From Dysgonamonadaceae bacterium (GTDB lineage Bacteria; Bacteroidota; Bacteroidia; Bacteroidales; Azobacteroidaceae), in assembly GCA_031276105.1 (NCBI GenBank), contig JAISNS010000336.1, positions 1 through 8,517 of the forward strand: a DNA stretch of 8,517 nucleotides, given 5' to 3'. Each line of letters begins with the position of its first letter. The stretch's first letter is position 1. A program made the translations under genes and the position numbers. Below are positions 1 through 7,036 of this stretch, piece by piece. The notes beneath the pieces were generated by a model that had not been told where the DNA came from, ran no database searches, and was given only the letters and a program-made list of their open reading frames with translations.

Positions 1-34
1 TGTTACAAGGCCCTGCTATATTAAAATATTTCAT
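1..34 (-). CDS. N-terminus of a leftward gene, possibly an AAA-type ATP-binding protein (partial)
   Basis: An ATG at 34..32 opens a leftward frame reading MKYFNIAGPCN before the window ends, so only 11 residues are visible. From memory, the F-N-x-x-G-P-C-N opening resembles the start of Bacteroidota ATP-binding proteins of the AAA type, which begin FNTAGPCNP followed by HYM and, further on, a Walker A motif. None of the catalytic part is visible, so the family call is an inference from a very short match. Support for a real start comes from a TAnnTTTG promoter box (76-83) about 40 bases upstream on the same strand, followed by an AT-rich leader typical of the phylum. Any other small gene starting here cannot be excluded. 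Confidence 0.45.
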   Translation of the reverse strand, partial: MKYFNIAGPCN

Positions 35-75
35 AATCGTTTACGAATAAAAAGTTTATAAATAATAATTTCCTG

Positions 76-110
76 CAAAGTTAGCATTTAATTTTCAGAT
101 TACAGGCAAC
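76..110 (-). promoter_or_regulatory. Bacteroidota-type promoter for the leftward gene at 34
   Basis: On the minus strand TAACTTTG (83..76) matches the -7 consensus TAnnTTTG and is followed by C, as in the other boxes of this window. A GTTG at 110..107, a one-base variant of the -33 TTTG, lies 23 bp upstream, at the long end of the usual spacing. Transcription would begin near base 72, giving a leader of about 40 nt before the ATG at 34. Confidence 0.5.
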
Positions 111-194
111 CGGATAAAATAATCAATTACATAAAAAAGGGTTATTTGCGAAAAATATTTCGGCAAAGGCGTAAGGTTGTTTCATACTTTTTTT

Positions 195-202
195 TACTTT
201 TG
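195..202 (+). promoter_or_regulatory. -7 promoter box directly abutting the small Cys-rich gene
   Basis: TACTTTTG matches TAnnTTTG exactly. Only four bases (CCTC) separate it from the ATG at 207, so the expected transcription start falls on or next to the start codon and the mRNA would be leaderless or nearly so. No good -33 TTTG lies at the usual 17-23 bp; a TTG at 177-179 is too close. truA has the same box at the same distance. Confidence 0.55.
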
Positions 203-206
203 CCTC

Positions 207-371
207 ATGTATCAGGAAATCATTGTATATCTCATAGGAATAGCGCTTGCGATTTACCTTTTCAGGAAAATCTGCTTGCATTTTTGCCGTAAAAAAAAGA
301 ACCGGAACAATCCTTGTGATGATTGTCCCGGTTGTCCACTCAAATCAAATTTTAAAGGTTTATCCATTTAA
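207..371 (+). CDS. FeoB-associated Cys-rich membrane protein (54 aa)
   Basis: This is a 54-residue protein with one predicted membrane helix (about residues 5-19), a basic stretch (R28-K31) and a cysteine cluster [11 protein letters not shown] (C37, C40, C43), plus C23 and C27. That layout fits the FeoB-associated Cys-rich membrane protein family (Pfam FeoB_associated), small proteins usually encoded beside the ferrous iron transporter FeoB; their role is not settled. The start at 207 is preferred over the upstream ATG at 177 because the promoter box ends at 202 and the conserved protein begins MYQ. No feoB is visible and the gene has its own promoter, so it may act alone here or feoB may lie elsewhere. 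Its 3' end overlaps the glgP 3' end by 20 bp on the opposite strand, and its cysteine codons contain the glycogen operon's terminator. Confidence 0.75.
   Translation: MYQEIIVYLIGIALAIYLFRKICLHFCRKKKNRNNPCDDCPGCPLKSNFKGLSI
291..332 (-). terminator. Intrinsic terminator of the glycogen operon, inside a convergent CDS
   Basis: Read on the minus strand, ACCGGGACAATC (332-321), an 8-nt loop and GATTGTTCCGGT (312-301) form a 12-bp stem with one G-U pair, followed at once by TCTTTTTTTT (300-291). This is a textbook Rho-independent terminator 20 nt past the glgP stop. On the plus strand the stem would contain an A-C mismatch and no U-tract follows, so it is directional. It covers codons 29-42 of the Cys-rich gene: the U-tract is the Lys codons and the stem is the Cys/Asp/Pro codons. 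Confidence 0.82.
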
Positions 372-2919
372 CATAGGCGAAATCCATCCGGTGTGGCATA
401 TCCTTATTATCGGGATAAACCCGCACGCCCAATTTGAATAAACCGGCTTCCGATGATTTTAATGCCAGAGAGAAATACAATTTACTTTCTTCCGTTTTGT
501 CCAAGTGCATCGGATACACTTTAATTTCCTCCTGATTCGTCGCCGGAGAAATGTGCATCCGTACCAGTTCGGCGCCCAAATCGCCTTTAATATTTTTTTT
601 ATCCAGAACCAAAGAAGCTCTCAATTCATTACCAATTTCAATCCTTTTGGATGTAAAATCTTCATAATCAATTGATATTACTTCTATTTCATCCCATTGG
701 GAAGCAACATCCTCTTTCCATGCCGCCAATTCTTTAGCCTTGGCAAAATGATTCGCTTTTAATATTTTCGAACGGTTGGCCAACTTGTTGTAAAAATGAT
801 TGATATAATCGTCAAACATCCGTTTGGTCGTATAGTGCGGCGCAATCGTTGCAATCGAATTTTTGATATATTGGATCCATTCCGGCGAGTAGTTCATCTC
901 GTTTTTCGAATAATATAACGGAATAATTTCGTTTTCCAGCATGGTATAAATTGTAGCTGCATCCAACTGGTCTTGGAATTGCTGATTATCATACGTCCGT
1001 TTTTCCGTCAATGCCCATCCTGCACCTTCGCGATAGCCTTCATACCACCAGCCGTCCAATACGGAAAAGTTCAATACGCCGTTCATTTCGGCTTTCTCAC
1101 CCGATGTTCCTGATGCTTCCAATGGACGTGTCGGCGTGTTCAGCCAGATGTCCACTCCCGAAATCAAGCGTTTTGCTAAACGCATGTCGTAATTTTCGAG
1201 GAAAATAATCTTGCCTAAAAATTCGGGACGGCGCGATATTTCCACAATGTGCCGGATCAATCCCTGACCTCCGCCATCGGCCGGGTGAGCTTTCCCTGTA
1301 AAGATAAATTGTACCGGATAATTCGGATTATTAACAATTTTAGCCAACCGTTCCAAATCGGTAAACAGCAAATGAGCGCGTTTGTAGGTAGCGAAACGGC
1401 GTCCGAAACCAATCAATAAAGCATTCGGATTGATTTTTTCCAGAATGGAAACGACTTTAGACGGGTCGCCTTGATTTTTTAACCAATTGTCTTTGAACGA
1501 TTCGCGAATATATTTCACCAAGCGTTTTTTCAATGTCATACGGATATTCCATATTTCTTCATCTTCTAATTGATAAATTTTTTCCCAAATAGCAGGATTG
1601 GACTGATCGTTGTAAAAGTTTTTTTCAAAGTTTTTTTCATAAAATTTTCGCCATTCCGAGGCAGCCCAAGTAGGCATGTGAACGCCGTTGGTGACGTACC
1701 CGACATGGAGTTCCGAAGCAAAATAACCTTTCCATACCGGTGCAAACATCCGTTTTGATACTTCACCGTGTAAGAAACTGACTCCATTGGCTTCCTGACA
1801 CGTATTCAGGGCAAAAACACTCATAGAAAACTTTTCATTGCTTCCCGGTTCGGCGCGTCCCATATCCATTAGTTCTTGCCACGAAATACCCAGTTTTTCA
1901 GGGAAATGACTCATGTATTTACTGAATACCGGTTCGTCAAAATAGTCGTGGCCGGCAGGCACCGGAGTGTGGCATGTATATAACGCAGAAGCTTTTACAA
2001 TTTCCAAGGCTTCATTAAAATTGAGACCGTCGTTTTGGATATAGTTGAGCAAACGCTGCACATTGATTAAAGCGGCATGACCTTCATTACAATGGTAAAT
2101 CTCTTTTTTGATTCCCAGCTTGTTCAAAAGAATTATACCGCCAATTCCCAATAAATATTCCTGTTTGAGGCGGTTTTCGTTGTCGCCTCCATACAGTTGA
2201 TGCGTTATGTAGCGATCCCATTCGCTGTTGATATCCAAATCCGTATCCAACAAATACAGTTTGATTCGCCCTACGTTTACGCACCAAACGTTTGCATAAA
2301 CCATAAAATTATTATAAGGAACTTCCAGTAGCAGAGGTTGGCCGGTTTTTTCATCCTGTACCTGTTCTATGGGCAATTGGTCGAAATGTTGCGATTCGTA
2401 GTTGGCTATTTGCTGACCATCCATTGATAATGATTGAGTAAAATAGCCATAACGATACAGGAATCCGATAGCCGTCAAATCGACATTAATATCACTTGCT
2501 TCCTTGATATAATCGCCGGCCAATACTCCCAGACCGCCTGAATAAATTTTCAGGATATTAGCCAAACCGTATTCCATGCTGAAATAAGCAATCGACGGAA
2601 TATCGGTTCTTTTCGGTTCCGTCATGTAGGATTTGAAACGGGCATATACCTGATTAATTTTCGCCATCAATGATTCGTCCCGGGTGATAGCTTCCAATTG
2701 ACTGTACGAAAGGCTTTGCAATAATAAAACCGGATTTCCTTCCGTTTTCTTCCAAAGGTCTTTATCAATACTTTGAAACAATTCGATAGCGTCATAATTC
2801 CAAATCCACCAGATATTATGAGCAATTTCATTCAGGATTTTCAATTCCTGCGGCAATTTAGAATGTACATTGACTTCCCTCCAGAAGGGTTCATTTGCAT
2901 AATAGGCTTTAATTTTCAT
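352..2919 (-). CDS. glgP: Alpha-glucan (glycogen) phosphorylase, GT35, DUF3417-type
   Basis: Cytoplasmic PLP-dependent enzyme that releases glucose 1-phosphate from alpha-1,4-glucan ends using phosphate. The 855 residues start with a DUF3417-like segment (about 1-110, with HNIWWIWN near 34-41), followed by the phosphorylase core: SMEYG at 114-118, glycine loop [10 protein letters not shown] at 127-136, HCNEGHAAL at 276-284, [10 protein letters not shown] at 316-325, [11 protein letters not shown] at 504-514, and the PLP-lysine motif [12 protein letters not shown] with K609 as the presumed Schiff-base lysine. This motif wording belongs to the shorter alpha-glucan phosphorylase branch, not the classical muscle or MalP type. 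The last 120 residues look like a beta-rich accessory domain. The ATG at 2919 lies 11 bp after the glycogen synthase stop, so the two genes form one operon. The 3' end overlaps the convergent Cys-rich gene by 20 bp. Confidence 0.95.
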   Translation of the reverse strand: MKIKAYYANEPFWREVNVHSKLPQELKILNEIAHNIWWIWNYDAIELFQSIDKDLWKKTEGNPVLLLQSLSYSQLEAITRDESLMAKINQVYARFKSYMTEPKRTDIPSIAYFSMEYGLANILKIYSGGLGVLAGDYIKEASDINVDLTAIGFLYRYGYFTQSLSMDGQQIANYESQHFDQLPIEQVQDEKTGQPLLLEVPYNNFMVYANVWCVNVGRIKLYLLDTDLDINSEWDRYITHQLYGGDNENRLKQEYLLGIGGIILLNKLGIKKEIYHCNEGHAALINVQRLLNYIQNDGLNFNEALEIVKASALYTCHTPVPAGHDYFDEPVFSKYMSHFPEKLGISWQELMDMGRAEPGSNEKFSMSVFALNTCQEANGVSFLHGEVSKRMFAPVWKGYFASELHVGYVTNGVHMPTWAASEWRKFYEKNFEKNFYNDQSNPAIWEKIYQLEDEEIWNIRMTLKKRLVKYIRESFKDNWLKNQGDPSKVVSILEKINPNALLIGFGRRFATYKRAHLLFTDLERLAKIVNNPNYPVQFIFTGKAHPADGGGQGLIRHIVEISRRPEFLGKIIFLENYDMRLAKRLISGVDIWLNTPTRPLEASGTSGEKAEMNGVLNFSVLDGWWYEGYREGAGWALTEKRTYDNQQFQDQLDAATIYTMLENEIIPLYYSKNEMNYSPEWIQYIKNSIATIAPHYTTKRMFDDYINHFYNKLANRSKILKANHFAKAKELAAWKEDVASQWDEIEVISIDYEDFTSKRIEIGNELRASLVLDKKNIKGDLGAELVRMHISPATNQEEIKVYPMHLDKTEESKLYFSLALKSSEAGLFKLGVRVYPDNKDMPHRMDFAYVKWINL

Positions 2920-2930
2920 TTTTGTATTAT

Positions 2931-4586
2931 TTATATTTTCTTCCTTAAAGCAAAATCATAAGCATCTAAGTAATATGTGATAAAATACGTCCATGATGCT
3001 TTTTTTGAGAGTTTTTGAGCGGCAGCTCTTGTTTGCCGAACCTGTTCCGGCGTAAAATCCAAAGCATATTTCAAGATGCTTTCCTTAATTTTTTCAGCGA
3101 CTTCAAAATAATTATTGTCCGTCCGGTTGATGACTTCAACGCCGGTATTGAAATTGCCGTCAACAGCGCCTTCTTCTTTTGCCCACAATCCGAAACCGGC
3201 CAAATTGGTAGTAATGGTTGGAATGGCAAAAGCAATGCTTTCCAATGGAGTATATCCCCATGGCTCATAGTAAGAAGGAAATACCGTTAAATCGAATCCA
3301 ATCAGCAAATCATAGTACGGCAAATTGAAGATACCATCGTTGCCGTACAGGTACGACGGGACAAAAATAATTTGCGTACCAAATTCTTTCTGATTAAAAA
3401 AATTCAGGTAATTCAAATAACCGCAAACCCGGTCTTGTTCCGGGAAATACAATTGATGCGTATAATACGGATTAGGCAAAGCAAATTCGTGCATTTCATT
3501 CATCCGCAAACGATTTTGCAAGTCGATACGCGCTCCGTTTATCCAAGCAGGAACTAAGATGAAAGCGATTATCTGCTTCGCAGGACACGACCGGCGAACC
3601 CGGTTCATGGCTTCGATAAAGACGTCTATTCCTTTATTTTTGTATTCGTAACGGCCGCTGATTGCCAACAAACAAGCATCGTCACGGATAACATTGCCTG
3701 TTAACTGCCCGGCTACCTTAATTAATGTCTCGCGGGCGATTTTCCTTTTGTACTCAAACTCTTTTCCTTTCGGTACAAAATCAAATTCAAATCCATTGGG
3801 AGTTACTACATCCGGCGTTTTTTGCAATAATTGGGCACATTCTTTTGCCGTTAATTCGCTCACCGTAGTAAAACAGTCCGCTTGCCGGGAAGCCTGTTTT
3901 TCCAGCGCATGTTTCGCTTCGATATTTAATTTCTTAGCCATCTGATCGCCATCGTAGGTATGGAATTTTTCGTATAACGGCATATCATTTCCACAAATCG
4001 AACGGCCGATAGAAGTAGCATGGGTGGTAAAAACCGTTGCTATCGCCGTCGGCAAACGGTCTTTCAAGTACAAGGCAGCCATGCTCAACATCCATTCGTT
4101 GAAGTGAGCGATTACTTTTTTATTTTCTAAATTCAAATAGAAGTAAAGACTTTCGATGATCCGCCCGGCGGCATAAGCAAACATGCAGGACTCGTCGTAA
4201 TCGCCGTAGGCTGTCATCGAATCTATTCCGAATCGTTCCCACATCCGGTAATAAATCCGGTCTTTGATTTCGTAACAAAAACGAAAATCAATTAATATGA
4301 CCGGCGGTTTTCCGGGAATGTTCCAACGGCCTGTACGCACGTTAATTTTATCTTTTTCAAGGATTTGTTTTTTCCATTCTTTTAAAAACGTTTGGTCTTC
4401 AATAAAATAAGGTTTGGAGATTTCACATCCCAAATCGGGACCGATAAAAACGACTTTATCTTTAAAAAGATGTTGCAATGTTCTTGCCCGAGTAGATAAC
4501 ACTGTATAAATTCCGCCTATTTTATTACATACTTCCCAACTTGATTCGAAAATGTAGTCCGGAGTAATTCGCTCTATCTTTGCCAT
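2931..4586 (-). CDS. Glycogen synthase, eukaryote-like GT3 family, 551 aa
   Basis: Retaining glucosyltransferase that extends glycogen from a nucleotide-sugar donor; GT3 enzymes use UDP-glucose. GT3 hallmarks are visible in order: [17 protein letters not shown] (13-29), HFNEW (161-165), TTHAT (188-192), VSELT (242-246), [10 protein letters not shown] (310-319, R312 and K318 as the presumed phosphate-binding pair), [13 protein letters not shown] (437-449) carrying the E-x7-E pair E441/E449, and TTNLAGFG (459-466). The protein is far shorter than animal or yeast enzymes: it stops just after the region equivalent to the arginine helix and has no phosphorylated C-terminal tail. The ATG at 4586 is preferred over an in-frame TTG at 4595 because the conserved protein begins [10 protein letters not shown] and no leader supports the TTG. 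It is the first gene of an operon with glgP, so both are regulated at transcription from the box at 4616-4623. Confidence 0.95.
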   Translation of the reverse strand: MAKIERITPDYIFESSWEVCNKIGGIYTVLSTRARTLQHLFKDKVVFIGPDLGCEISKPYFIEDQTFLKEWKKQILEKDKINVRTGRWNIPGKPPVILIDFRFCYEIKDRIYYRMWERFGIDSMTAYGDYDESCMFAYAAGRIIESLYFYLNLENKKVIAHFNEWMLSMAALYLKDRLPTAIATVFTTHATSIGRSICGNDMPLYEKFHTYDGDQMAKKLNIEAKHALEKQASRQADCFTTVSELTAKECAQLLQKTPDVVTPNGFEFDFVPKGKEFEYKRKIARETLIKVAGQLTGNVIRDDACLLAISGRYEYKNKGIDVFIEAMNRVRRSCPAKQIIAFILVPAWINGARIDLQNRLRMNEMHEFALPNPYYTHQLYFPEQDRVCGYLNYLNFFNQKEFGTQIIFVPSYLYGNDGIFNLPYYDLLIGFDLTVFPSYYEPWGYTPLESIAFAIPTITTNLAGFGLWAKEEGAVDGNFNTGVEVINRTDNNYFEVAEKIKESILKYALDFTPEQVRQTRAAAQKLSKKASWTYFITYYLDAYDFALRKKI

Positions 4587-4615
4587 AAAAACCAATTCCC
4601 ATTCGATTGAGGGGG

Positions 4616-4623
4616 CAAAGGTA
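4616..4623 (-). promoter_or_regulatory. -7 promoter box of the glycogen operon
   Basis: On the minus strand TACCTTTG (4623..4616) matches TAnnTTTG, followed by a run of C. It lies 29 bp upstream of the glycogen synthase ATG at 4586, so the leader would be about 25 nt. I see no clean -33 TTTG at the usual distance; the upstream sequence is T-rich. Confidence 0.6.
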
Positions 4624-4719
4624 GTATTTTTTTACGAAAAACATAATGAATTGTTTCCTTATTCAATGTGAAGATAAAAAATTAACATTAGGGCTTCCAT
4701 TTCGGCGCTTTTTATTCAT

Positions 4720-4788
4720 CCCCTACGGGGGAAGCGGGAACAAGCAAGGCCGCCGTTTTTCTATTGATATGATTGCCCTACGGGCAAT
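4720..4788. repeat. Two short hairpins sharing the core CCCTACGGG
   Basis: CCCC-TAC-GGGG (4720-4730) and ATTGCCC-TAC-GGGCAAT (4772-4788) are perfect inverted repeats with the same TAC loop, 41 bases apart. Neither is followed by a T-tract in the immediate position expected of a terminator. They lie between the diverging promoters at 4616 and 4855. They may be copies of a dispersed intergenic element; nothing here shows a function. Confidence 0.5.
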
Positions 4789-4854
4789 TGCCGCAAAACT
4801 TTTTTGCGCTTTTGCTGCCCGTTTTCTGCCTCATTCGCTTTTTTTTCAAAAATA

Positions 4855-4886
4855 TTTGCATAATCCGATTAAACAAATTACATTTG
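4855..4886 (+). promoter_or_regulatory. Near-ideal Bacteroidota promoter, rightward
   Basis: TTTG (4855-4858) as the -33 element, a 20-bp spacer, and TACATTTG (4879-4886) as the -7 element give the best promoter match in the window. Transcription would start near 4890. The first downstream ATG, after an A-rich leader, is at 4926. No other TAnnTTTG box was found between here and the ATG at 5436, so this may also drive the surface-protein gene through a leader of about 545 nt. Confidence 0.62.
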
Positions 4887-4925
4887 CAGCGGTTTTTGTA
4901 AAACGTCAATAAAAAAAATAAAAAT

Positions 4926-5063
<138 letters not shown>

Positions 5064-5181
5064 AAAGCGCAAAGGAACAAAGAAATACGGGATTAGCCAA
5101 GAGATTAGCCCAAAAATTACGTTTCCTTTTACCAATACGCAGATGAGACGGATTGGGCAAATAATCACGGATTTTATTTCT

Positions 5182-5196
5182 GTCATTGCGGGCTTG
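5182..5196 (+). repeat. Truncated copy of the palindromic repeat
   Basis: GTCATTGCGGGCTTG matches the first 15 bases of the complete unit at 5215, then diverges into CCCCC, so the 3' half of the stem is missing. Confidence 0.7.
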
Positions 5197-5214
5197 CCCC
5201 CTTTTCTCAACCCT

Positions 5215-5252
5215 GTCATTGCGGGCTTGACCCGCAATCCCCTGAAAAACGT
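5215..5252 (+). repeat. Palindromic repeat unit A, 38 nt
   Basis: The unit starts GTC, followed by the hairpin ATTGCGGG (5218-5225), loop CTTGA, CCCGCAAT (5231-5238), and ends CCCCTGAAAAACGT (5239-5252). With the inverted copy at 5336-5369 it forms a perfect 34-bp inverted repeat (5212-5245 against 5369-5336) separated by 90 bp. Confidence 0.85.
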
Positions 5253-5286
5253 ACCGCAATGCGCCTCTGCCATCTCATGCGCCGTT

Positions 5287-5324
5287 GTCATCCCGCGCTT
5301 GACGCGGGATCCCCTGAACAACGT
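5287..5324 (+). repeat. Palindromic repeat unit B, 38 nt, with a changed stem
   Basis: This has the same length and layout as the unit at 5215: GTC, stem ATCCCGCG (5290-5297), loop CTTGA (5298-5302), CGCGGGAT (5303-5310), then CCCCTGAACAACGT (5311-5324). The stem sequence differs from unit A at several positions but both arms changed together, so pairing is preserved. Confidence 0.85.
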
Positions 5325-5335
5325 GCTGCTGATTA

Positions 5336-5369
5336 TCAGGGGATTGCGGGTCAAGCCCGCAATGACAGG
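5336..5369 (-). repeat. Palindromic repeat unit A, inverted copy
   Basis: The reverse complement of 5212-5245 is exact over 34 bp, with stem arms at 5343-5350 and 5356-5363 and loop TCAAG. It lacks the AACGT tail of the other units. Divergent REP-like copies bracketing a short spacer are typical of BIME-like or miniature mobile arrangements. Confidence 0.85.
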
Positions 5370-5377
5370 AATAGAAG

Positions 5378-5395
5378 GGAATTAAGAATTAAGAA
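5378..5395. repeat. AATTAAG tandem repeat, shared with the truA 3' end
   Basis: The 18-mer GGAATTAAGAATTAAGAA here is identical to 7771-7788, and it is followed by AATAAGAAATAAG. It forms the AT-rich lead-in to the gene at 5436, where the only start-codon context is an A-rich stretch with no Shine-Dalgarno sequence. Confidence 0.75.
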
Positions 5396-5435
5396 ATAAG
5401 AAATAAGTATTATAAATTATAAAACAACAATTACA

Positions 5436-6836
5436 ATGACAAAAAAAATTTTAGTAGTATTATCATTTGCGCTTGTTTTTAGCGCCAACCTGCGCGCCCA
5501 AGTTACTATCGGCGCATTGACTGCGCCTACAGCCGGCGCGATTTTGGATTTGAATCGGGGCGCTACCGGTGGCCTGCTGCTCTCCAACGTGGCACTTCCG
5601 GATTTGAGCGTTATTCCCGCCAATACGTTTGTGAATATTTCCACCGAGCAAGACACTAATCAGGAACTTGTCGGGATGATTGTTTACAATACGGATGCGA
5701 CGACCGGTATCGGCATTCATGTTTGGGACGGGTACGACTGGATAAAGCCCTGCGCGCCTCCTGCTCCCGGGCCGATAACTTTTTCAGATACTACGATATG
5801 CGGCGTCGGCGCTACGGTTGAAGCCAGTGTAACTCCTGTAACTGGCGCTACGGGTTATGATTGGACGTTGCCTAACGGCCTGGATATCCTTGCTACTTCT
5901 CCTGATGGCTCTGCGATTACGATTGGGTGGACAGTTGCCGGAGTTTATCTTGCCGATTCGATTGTTGTTCGTGCGGTTAGTAGTTCGTGCGGCGCTGGTA
6001 GTCGGCGTGTCGCTACTCAAGGTGTGACTGTTAGCGCCCTTCCTACTATTCCTACCGGCGGTACCGTTTCAAATAGCGGCAACACGTTTACGTTTGCTGT
6101 AACATCACCTCCGAGCGGCCAAGAGATTGACTGGTACGACGCTGCCTCCGGCGGTAATAACGTAGCTACCGGCGCGTCCTTTTTAAAAACTTTGAGTGTT
6201 ACGACGACTTATTATGCCGAGTCTCGTAATACTACTACCGGTTGCGTATCTACCAGTCGTTTGGCTGTTGAAGCAGTTGTTATTCGTTCTGTTTCCGGAT
6301 GTGTTTCAACACCTAATGTTGCTATAGCATCGGCCAACGTAGCCTTTGCCTCTGGTAGTGAACACACATATAATGATTTGACCTTTTCACCTCCTGTGAA
6401 GATAGTTGGTTTGCCGGCTCGGACGACGCAGTTTGACGGCGGTTCTACCTCTACCGATTCCTATAAAGCAGATTATCGCGATCATCCTACTAACACTGAT
6501 ACTTATGGTTCATGGTTTTCGTGGTGTATGGTTAAGCAGTATGAAGATATTTTGTGTCCCGGCGCATGGCGTGTTCCGACACACGCTGAGTTTACGACAT
6601 ATATTGGTGGTTCTATTGTTGTTCTTTTTAGTAGTCTTCCTACTAATCACGGTTGGTTGCTTGGCGGCCGCATTATCGGTAGCTCCATGAGCAATATGGG
6701 TTCGTACGGCTACTGTTGGTCGTCCACTGTGGGTGATGCTATAAGCATCGCCCACGCCGTGACCGTTACCAGCAGCTACGTCCGCTCGGAGAGCCAAAGT
6801 CGCGACACCGGTATCTCGCTGCGGTGTGTTCAGTAG
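5436..6836 (+). CDS. Secreted multidomain surface protein: PKD-like, Ig-like and Fib_succ_major-type domains
   Basis: This is a 466-residue exported protein. Residues 1-21 are a signal peptide, with cleavage likely after LRA before Q22. Residues 22-105 follow the common Bacteroidales pattern QVTIG...APTAGAILDLN...GLLLSNVALPDL...MIVYNT...VWDGYDWI. Residues 106-202 resemble a PKD-like beta-sandwich (ATGYDWTLPNG at 138-148). Residues 203-283 match the CHU_C-associated Ig-like type (DWYDAASGGNNVATG, TTTYYAES, GCVSTSR). Residues 330-466 look like the Fibrobacter succinogenes major paralogous domain: CPGAWRVPTHAEF at 374-386, GYCWSS at 425-430, terminal RDTGISLRCVQ. No lipobox, membrane anchor or C-terminal sorting domain is visible, so how it is retained is unclear. 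A binding or adhesion role at the cell surface is inference. It is a single-gene unit ended by the terminator at 6869-6913; its promoter is probably at 4855-4886. Confidence 0.85.
   Translation: MTKKILVVLSFALVFSANLRAQVTIGALTAPTAGAILDLNRGATGGLLLSNVALPDLSVIPANTFVNISTEQDTNQELVGMIVYNTDATTGIGIHVWDGYDWIKPCAPPAPGPITFSDTTICGVGATVEASVTPVTGATGYDWTLPNGLDILATSPDGSAITIGWTVAGVYLADSIVVRAVSSSCGAGSRRVATQGVTVSALPTIPTGGTVSNSGNTFTFAVTSPPSGQEIDWYDAASGGNNVATGASFLKTLSVTTTYYAESRNTTTGCVSTSRLAVEAVVIRSVSGCVSTPNVAIASANVAFASGSEHTYNDLTFSPPVKIVGLPARTTQFDGGSTSTDSYKADYRDHPTNTDTYGSWFSWCMVKQYEDILCPGAWRVPTHAEFTTYIGGSIVVLFSSLPTNHGWLLGGRIIGSSMSNMGSYGYCWSSTVGDAISIAHAVTVTSSYVRSESQSRDTGISLRCVQ
6729..6755 (+). other. Strong hairpin inside the 3' part of the surface-protein gene
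   Basis: GTGGGTGATGCT (6729-6740), loop ATA, AGCATCGCCCAC (6744-6755) gives a 12-bp stem with one G-U pair in the mRNA, about 80 bases before the stop codon. It encodes VGDAISIAH within the last domain. No U-tract follows, so it is not a terminator. It could be chance from codon choice, an RNA stability element or a pause site. Confidence 0.5.
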
Positions 6837-6868
6837 TTTCAGGAACTTTACTTTCTTAAAAAATAACC

Positions 6869-6913
6869 AGCGGCTGTCTCGAAATTCATTTGGAGGCAGC
6901 CGCTATATTTTTT
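6869..6913 (+). terminator. Intrinsic terminator of the surface-protein gene
   Basis: AGCGGCTGTCTC (6869-6880), a 12-nt loop and GAGGCAGCCGCT (6893-6904) form a 12-bp stem with one G-U pair, then ATA and six T (6908-6913). It lies 32 bases after the stop at 6836 and separates this gene from truA. The A-rich stretch before the stem (about 6858-6865) could give weak function on the opposite strand, but no leftward gene ends here. Confidence 0.9.
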
Positions 6914-7024
6914 ATAGTAACAATGGGTTACAATCTTCCGAACACGACTGGGCGTATCGGGTGCGACTTGTAATTGAATTCCTGATTTTTGGTGTTGATT
7001 CTTATAAGATTTGAGAAAAAGTAT

Positions 7025-7032
7025 TACTTTTG
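7025..7032 (+). promoter_or_regulatory. -7 promoter box abutting truA
   Basis: TACTTTTG matches TAnnTTTG, followed by CGTC and the ATG at 7037. Box, spacing and following C are the same as upstream of the gene at 207. The expected transcription start falls at or within one base of the ATG. No clean -33 TTTG lies 17-23 bp upstream; the nearest TTTG (7010-7013) is only 11 bp away. Confidence 0.55.
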
Positions 7033-7036
7033 CGTC

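Noticed and set aside
177..206. Upstream ATG for the Cys-rich gene
   Set aside because: It lies before the TACTTTTG box. Starting at 207 gives the expected short membrane protein.
4587..4595. Upstream TTG start for glycogen synthase
   Set aside because: It adds only three residues, lacks conservation with the family start, and an ATG follows directly.
4646..4912. 88-codon rightward ORF between the divergent promoters
   Set aside because: No promoter or recognisable domain. It runs through two hairpin repeats and ends in AT-rich sequence; its codon use looks like non-coding DNA.
5182..5369. CRISPR array
   Set aside because: Repeats are few, spacings are irregular, one copy is inverted and one truncated, and the units are strong palindromes in REP style. 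No cas gene is visible.
5143..5385. 80-codon rightward ORF rich in IAGLTRNPL-like words
   Set aside because: The words are translations of the palindromic repeats. It is treated only as the alternative frame that AC slippage would reach, not as a gene.
6989..7036. Upstream ATG for truA
   Set aside because: The extra 16 residues overlap the -7 promoter box and do not fit the family N-terminus, which begins at [12 protein letters not shown].
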